Assembly: GCA_026874595.1 (NCBI GenBank)
Contig: CM049313.1
Span: 35,801,159 to 35,865,158 of the forward strand
Direction: 5' to 3'
Source of the DNA: Sipunculus nudus
Lineage: Eukaryota; Annelida; Sipuncula; Golfingiida; Sipunculidae
DNA length: 64,000 bases
Shown: positions 58,621 through 64,000 of the stretch, one piece after another
Layout: each line of letters opens with the position of its first letter
Numbering within the stretch: the stretch's first letter is position 1
Notes under the pieces: model-generated
Database searches by the model: none
What the model was told of the DNA's origin: nothing
Seen by the model: only the letters and a program-made list of their open reading frames with translations
Program-made: the position numbers and the translations under genes

Positions 58621-58790
58621 TATATATAAACAGATAGAAAGACAGATGGACATGATAGATAGATGTAGTGTTACCAAGACAAACTCTGGGCCGATCCGGG
58701 ATTCGAACCCATAACGGTGGCACACAAGTCCGGCGTACCAATTAACCGCTTCGCTAGTGAGGCAGTTCGGTCGGCACCTTGGTCACCCCG
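58621..58790 (-). mobile_element. tRNA-derived SINE (5' part and tetranucleotide tail)
   Basis: On the minus strand an A box TAGCGAAGCGG (complement of 58746-58756) and a perfect B box GGTTCGAATCC (complement of 58699-58709) lie 47 bp apart, correct for a Pol III type 2 promoter. The body reads GGTGCCGACCGAACTGCCTC at the 5' end. Downstream it passes into an ATCT/GTCT-rich stretch (58622-58665) that may be the 3' tail. The anticodon arm does not fold well, so this is not a tRNA gene. No target-site duplication found. Confidence 0.65.
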
Positions 58791-58829
58791 CAACAATAGA
58801 TTAACATTTATACATATACATCATATAAA

Positions 58830-58830
<1 letters not shown>

Positions 58831-58868
<38 letters not shown>
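58831..58868. repeat. (TA)n microsatellite
   Basis: About 19 TA units. Confidence 0.95.
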
Positions 58869-58874
<6 letters not shown>

Positions 58875-60103
58875 TATAATATTGACGGGAGCTTGAATTT
58901 TGATCCTTACACATAAATATAAAAAGTGTTGATTGCACTTCAATGTTTATTACTTCATATTCATCCTTTTATATTTTCTCTCAGAAAACAAATATAAAAT
59001 TTAGATATAGCATATATTTGTAAGGTAACACTTGTGTGTATATGTTCAACTCGTCTTATTTTCGTAATAATATTTTTGATTAAGTCTTTTGATGTAAAGA
59101 CGCAATTTTAATGGCAGCAGTCGAAAAAGATCGTCGTTCATGTCAATTTAAAAAGTAAAATGGATACCTGATATTGAACTTGAGGTTAATTGTGTATATA
59201 CTGGAATACATAAGACTGAAATCTGCCTAAAATGATTTTTTCATGCTTTTGTTTCATCAGTTTTTCGATTTAAAACATAGATTATAATATTTTCTGATAT
59301 AAGAAATTATGCATCACATTTAGTTTATTAAATGATTATTTACTTCTGTCTCGTCTTCTTTATATACATCTATACGGTAATAAAATGATAATATTGTGAT
59401 ATATGTTACGATCCATCTTCCAATCTTACCCATACATGCATCTTAAGATGGGTCAGACCCAATAACCGATCTTAAGGCGCATTTATGTCCGACCCATGCA
59501 TTTACCGATGCCTTATATGTTTGGGAATCAGGTTTCGACCCATCTGACGCTGTTCTTTTACTGATATTAATAATAGCTATACATTTATATATTATTTATA
59601 TGTTAAACATTACTATATACTATATACTTAAATATATTATATTACTTTGATATATCAACAGTATATAGAAACAGAAAAAAACATTGAAATGTATCCATTT
59701 TATTATTATGTAACAAGTTATAAAACCCGTTGAGGTTTCAGACTTTCCACCGGACAGACTTTCCACCCATTAATTAAGTATTCATTCTCAATGTAATACG
59801 ACATCTAACCATTCTCATTGACTTTACCAACGAACAAAAGTTAACACGCTACTCCAGGTCAAATATCGGACAGGTTACTTACAAGGGCATGGAATTAAGA
59901 ATAGATCGAAATTGTCATTTGTATTTTTTTATATATATATTTTTAGGTTGTTAACATATTGATTCTACCTCAGTCGATACAAAGCTGTAGGTGTTTATCG
60001 ATGTACCTGTGAATCAGTAAAATATTCAATCGGTATGATATGGAGTTCATAGGGGTGCATTCATTTTTTCCTTTCTTTTCTTTTACTGTTTATTCAAAGC
60101 TGC

Positions 60104-60104
<1 letters not shown>
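58869..60104. other. Very AT-rich stretch, nothing recognised
   Basis: GACCCAT and CTTAAG words recur at 59450-59550 without a clear period. No gene seen. Confidence 0.45.

Positions 60105-60174
<70 letters not shown>
60105..60174. repeat. (TA)n microsatellite
   Basis: Two (TA)n blocks split by TTTA. Confidence 0.97.
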
Positions 60175-60177
<3 letters not shown>

Positions 60178-60630
60178 CATGATCGGATATTTGGTCTGAC
60201 ACACACACACACATATATATGTTTATACTATGTATGATTAATATATAACTTAAATGAAAGTTCAGTGCTTCTGTCTAGAAAGATATTACGCTGGAATTTA
60301 AGGCTCAACTTAACAACATCCCCTGTAATTTTTCGGTTACCTTCGCTGTCGATCGGACTTATAATGTAACCATGGTATAAAGGCGTGCTCATGCGAGTGG
60401 AGAGCTCTTCTTTTCTGACTAAGACCTTGGTCATATATAATTAAAGAACCAGTGACGGGTTTTATTATATTATAAATCACATTTGCTCCCAAATGCATGA
60501 AACATGTCCAGAGGGTTTCTTTGATCTTTTTAAGTATTTTCTGCTGTGTGTTTGTCTGAAACATATTCGATTTCGTCATTTTTTTTACCACGGTGCTTCT
60601 TTGAAAATTTAAACTATGGCTATAACGTTT

Positions 60631-60740
60631 TCTTCTTCCTCCTCCTCCTCTCTTTCGCGCTCTCTCTCTCTTTATATATATATATATATTAAGCATTATT
60701 TTAAGATAAAATATTACAAAGATTATATGCTCATTCGGAC

Positions 60741-60780
<40 letters not shown>
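60631..60780. repeat. CT-rich tract and two (TA)n microsatellites
   Basis: TC/TCC-rich 60631-60672, (TA)n 60673-60689 and (TA)n 60744-60780. The 148-codon minus-strand frame through it is unrecognised and partly repeat-derived. Confidence 0.93.
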
Positions 60781-60782
<2 letters not shown>

Positions 60783-62683
60783 ACAGGGTCCTTTTGTATA
60801 CAGACTGCTCAGATGATGGATGATTTCAAACATTTAAGGATATTGCCATCAAATCAAATTTAACCAAGGCCACGTGATGTGGAGTAACGTTATATAATAA
60901 AACAGAGAATAAAGAGACACCAAAACTGTACGTAAAACAATAAACTCAATTAGATCTAGCCTTGTGGTATAAGAGAAATAAATAGACAATATATATGCCA
61001 GTTTATAGCCGAGGCGTGAAAAAGTGTTTTGTTGCTCTATCAGTACAAAATTCTCACATAGACGTATTGTTAATATTAAATTAGTGTTAGACAGTAATCT
61101 TAACGGAATTTTTCCAGATTAAATTCTCTTTGATATTTTGTGTATAATATAATCGGCCCGCCCACGCGCAAGAGGAAGCGCAAAAAGACGCTGGATCCAA
61201 TTGTTACGTAATTTGCGCTGTTTATTTCACTTTTAATTTTTTTTTGTAGTTGTTGAATGGCACTTAATTCTATGGAATGTTTCATCCGCAATATCTGAAT
61301 TATTTTGATGATAATCGGAGGAAGCGGCTTATTAGACGGCAAGGCCTACACGCGTTTACTCGATTACTTCGTATTAACTATACGGCTGTGCAGTTCTAAT
61401 ATGTTCATGTGTGTTTTGCACGTGAATATAATACAATATATATAACTCCTTATGGTTGTAAGACTGCCACCAATTGACGGCTTATTAAAAGGTTATGATA
61501 ATAAATCAACAAAAAGATAACAGGTAATGAGGTATGCATGCGTGTGCACTTTGACAGGTGTTGTATATGCCTTCGTTCAAATATGAAATATATAATTGTT
61601 ATGGACAGTCTCATAATACTAAAAAAAATATATATCTATTAGCCTATACTGTAAATAAAAAATTGATTTTGAAAATGTATCACCATTTATATTGATTAAT
61701 GTATATAGACCAGTAATTTGATTGAACCTATATATACATGGGAGAAATATTTATACAATGAATGTTTTTAGTCAAGCTTATATAACATAACTCATAGTTG
61801 TGCATGCCTAAACTAAAACTAAAACTGAAAATTCTTAACATAAAGTAATCAAGACAAAAATTATTAACAGGAAATTATTAAATTATTTCCCAAATTGATT
61901 GTCCATGCAAAGAAAACAAAGCATGTGATTTGTGATACATGCATGTGGAGAATATATTCAGGATACATATATATATATATACATACATATAGACATGTGT
62001 AAATTATGTTAATTCATATGATAAAATCACAAATGTATATTTATGTAACGCTTTATACCACAGCGTATAGTAAACATTCAATGTATAAATAAAATGCACA
62101 CGCAGAATTGATGTAGTGAGAATATAATGGGTAAAAAATAAAATAGATAGAATATTTATATATATATATTTGTATATATAAATATTTTTATATATATGAA
62201 ATGTTCCAGGAACCGTATATTAATATATACATATATCATATAGCATGAAATACCAACATATGAGTGACCAATATATGTACACTCGACTTTTCAAGGAATT
62301 ACTTAACATTAACATTTGACCTCTTTGTGATGTAGAAACCAATATTTAAAATATAAAGTGAGTTATATATAATTATATATAATAATATGTGTGTATAAAT
62401 ATACATTTATGTATTTTTATATAGGAAGAGAGATAAATATAGGTAGTTGTCCCATATATATTTACATCTATATATATATAAATATGTATAAATATACATA
62501 TATATTTATATTTACATCTATATATATATATTGATCCGTATATATTTTCAGTTGTAGGACTGCAGAACTATAAAATATATGTTTCTAAAAATAGTTAATA
62601 CATACATATATATAAAATTTATAAATATATTTATATTATTAGCTCTTATTTTCGTTACGCCTACCTCCTGCATGCACTGCATA

Positions 62684-62684
<1 letters not shown>
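60781..62684. other. Very AT-rich stretch, nothing recognised
   Basis: Many short TATATA words (for example 62155-62180, 62460-62530) but no long array, element or exon. Confidence 0.45.

Positions 62685-62744
<60 letters not shown>
62685..62744. repeat. (TA)n microsatellite
   Basis: About 30 TA units. Confidence 0.97.
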
Positions 62745-62747
<3 letters not shown>

Positions 62748-62954
62748 ATGCATCGGTATTGTTATTACATATAGCCAGATATAGACAGTTGTTATGTATG
62801 TTATAATGAAAAAGTCATCCTTGCTAATGAGGATGAACTATCAGAACATACTTATCCCAGCAGACATTAAGTACCTTTTATATGATATTGTATAGTTGAT
62901 ACTCTGAAAATATTACGCAAATACTTTAGTTTCTGTATCGGAGATTATACTGCA

Positions 62955-62957
<3 letters not shown>

Positions 62958-63024
<67 letters not shown>

Positions 63025-63027
63025 ATA
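62958..63027. repeat. Compound (TA)n-(TG)n microsatellite
   Basis: About 22 TA units joined to about 12 TG units. Confidence 0.97.
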
Positions 63028-63842
63028 AAGTTCCTGTTAAATCTATGTTAATGGTATCTTCGGCCTTGGGAATTATATATAACAGCAGCCGACATGTTGC
63101 AAGGTGACGATAGCGAGGTGGCTAGGTATCATGGCGCCTGGCTTATGAGTTATTGTATAGGCAGTTTCTTATGTAAATTTTATACGCCAGTGGCATGTAT
63201 CTACAGGAAAGAAATTGGCCAGCTAGAACTATTGTTCCCGAGTGTGTATATGATCAACAAATGAACAAGATCAGCATGGGCTTCATTAAGCTGTTACCTG
63301 GAAAAAACTCCGCGTTCCATTTTTTGCGAAACCTTGAGTTATGTGATTATAAAGTAGCGCTTTCTGATTCTTTCCGGATACCGGATTTTATTTTATCCAG
63401 ACTTGCTTTTCATTAATCCATTTGACTTAAATTATTGTCCCACTGAAGTACGGGGTCACTACGTTATGAAATTATATGTCTTTGAGAGGAAGTCATATTT
63501 CAAAATATTGTTTGGTGTCAGTATTTAGCACATAGTTAATAAAAGGCGTAGGGCGCTATTTTCTGTCAGCGGCTTTGTACATGAAGAAACGATTCGCACC
63601 AGATATTCTTTTAAGATTTCATATTCATTCAGAATCCTCCTCTTTTACAATAGGAGGTATTTCTTCTTTTTAAAGAAACTTTTTCACGTGATGTGTATGA
63701 TTTGATTAAAATCTATACCATGCTTTTGATATAATTATAAGGTCGCTTCAGAAACTCTTATCTCTATAAGATAATATATAAATGCTGTTATACTATCTCC
63801 ATACACACATACAAGTTAATTTGTGTGACATTTAATATTCTT
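63028..63842. other. Unique stretch at right end, nothing recognised
   Basis: A 73-codon frame from 63195 has no recognisable domain. No element ends. Confidence 0.4.
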
Positions 63843-63856
63843 CACACACACACACA

Positions 63857-63933
<77 letters not shown>
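63843..63933. repeat. Compound (CA)n-(TA)n microsatellite
   Basis: About 23 CA units with one CC break, then about 21 TA units. Confidence 0.97.
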
Positions 63934-63937
<4 letters not shown>

Positions 63938-64000
63938 GATCTGTGCCACGTATATATTTACTCGACAATAATACAAGTATGTATTGAGATTTTGTGATGA

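Noticed and set aside
58680-58790. Intact tRNA gene
   Set aside because: A and B boxes are good, but the anticodon arm and acceptor stem do not fold; SINE head fits better.

Overview
This 64 kb window looks like AT-rich, non-coding DNA from an animal nuclear genome. Very long (TA)n, (CT)n/(GA)n, (CA)n and (TATAA)n microsatellites, several minisatellite and satellite arrays, tRNA-derived SINEs and MITE-like foldback elements dominate. The SINE at 38.9-39.2 kb has a GGAGAACCCGGAG-type central block of the sort I associate with marine invertebrates, so a mollusc or other lophotrochozoan is my best guess; this is inference. I found no convincing protein-coding exon, no rRNA, no intact tRNA gene, no operon and no CRISPR. 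Nearly all long open frames run through microsatellites or stop-poor tandem arrays.

Layout. 0-9 kb: unique AT-rich DNA broken by microsatellites, a CT-rich tract, a degenerate TTCTAGGAA-motif array and a 42-bp inverted dispersed repeat. 9-18 kb: mostly unique sequence with a CTCF-like site, a (TATAA)n tract, a stop-poor GC-richer block at 13.0-13.5 kb, a decayed tRNA-like piece, a 128-bp foldback MITE and an E-box-bearing minisatellite. 18-23 kb: two copies of dispersed family B, the first copy of an 87-bp hammerhead-ribozyme element, and a family A copy. 23-25.4 kb: a GC-rich 43-bp minisatellite interrupted by a 435-bp MITE and enlarged by a ~0.9 kb tandem duplication. 26.5-27.4 kb: an unrelated 43-bp array. 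29.9-31.2 kb: a ~30-bp array. 32.6-33.9 kb: a ~157-bp satellite-like array. 38.9-39.2 kb: a complete SINE with 11-bp target-site duplications. 40.0-40.5 kb: family A, (TA)n, the second hammerhead element, (TA)n. 41.8-43.8 kb: a ~150-bp repeat in both orientations. 45.2-49.0 kb: a ~41-bp minisatellite with ~1,091-bp higher-order period. 50.7-51.8 kb: a recent 548-bp tandem duplication. 52-64 kb: very AT-rich DNA with a double CRE site, a MITE sitting in (TA)n, another tRNA-derived SINE and many microsatellites.

The most interesting signal is a pair of 87-bp sequences, 20.3 kb apart, that differ at two positions and each contain a type I hammerhead self-cleaving ribozyme fold. Copy 1 has a full conserved core, a 6-bp stem I, a 4-bp stem II, a very short stem III and a GUU cleavage triplet. 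Copy 2 has lost the base that closes stem III. Both run directly into (TA)n on the 3' side. Short-stem-III hammerheads are known from Penelope-like elements and from small animal and plant retrozymes, so this is probably a non-autonomous, ribozyme-bearing retroelement. No genes are present to describe as working together; the window reads as an intergenic or intronic repeat-rich stretch.
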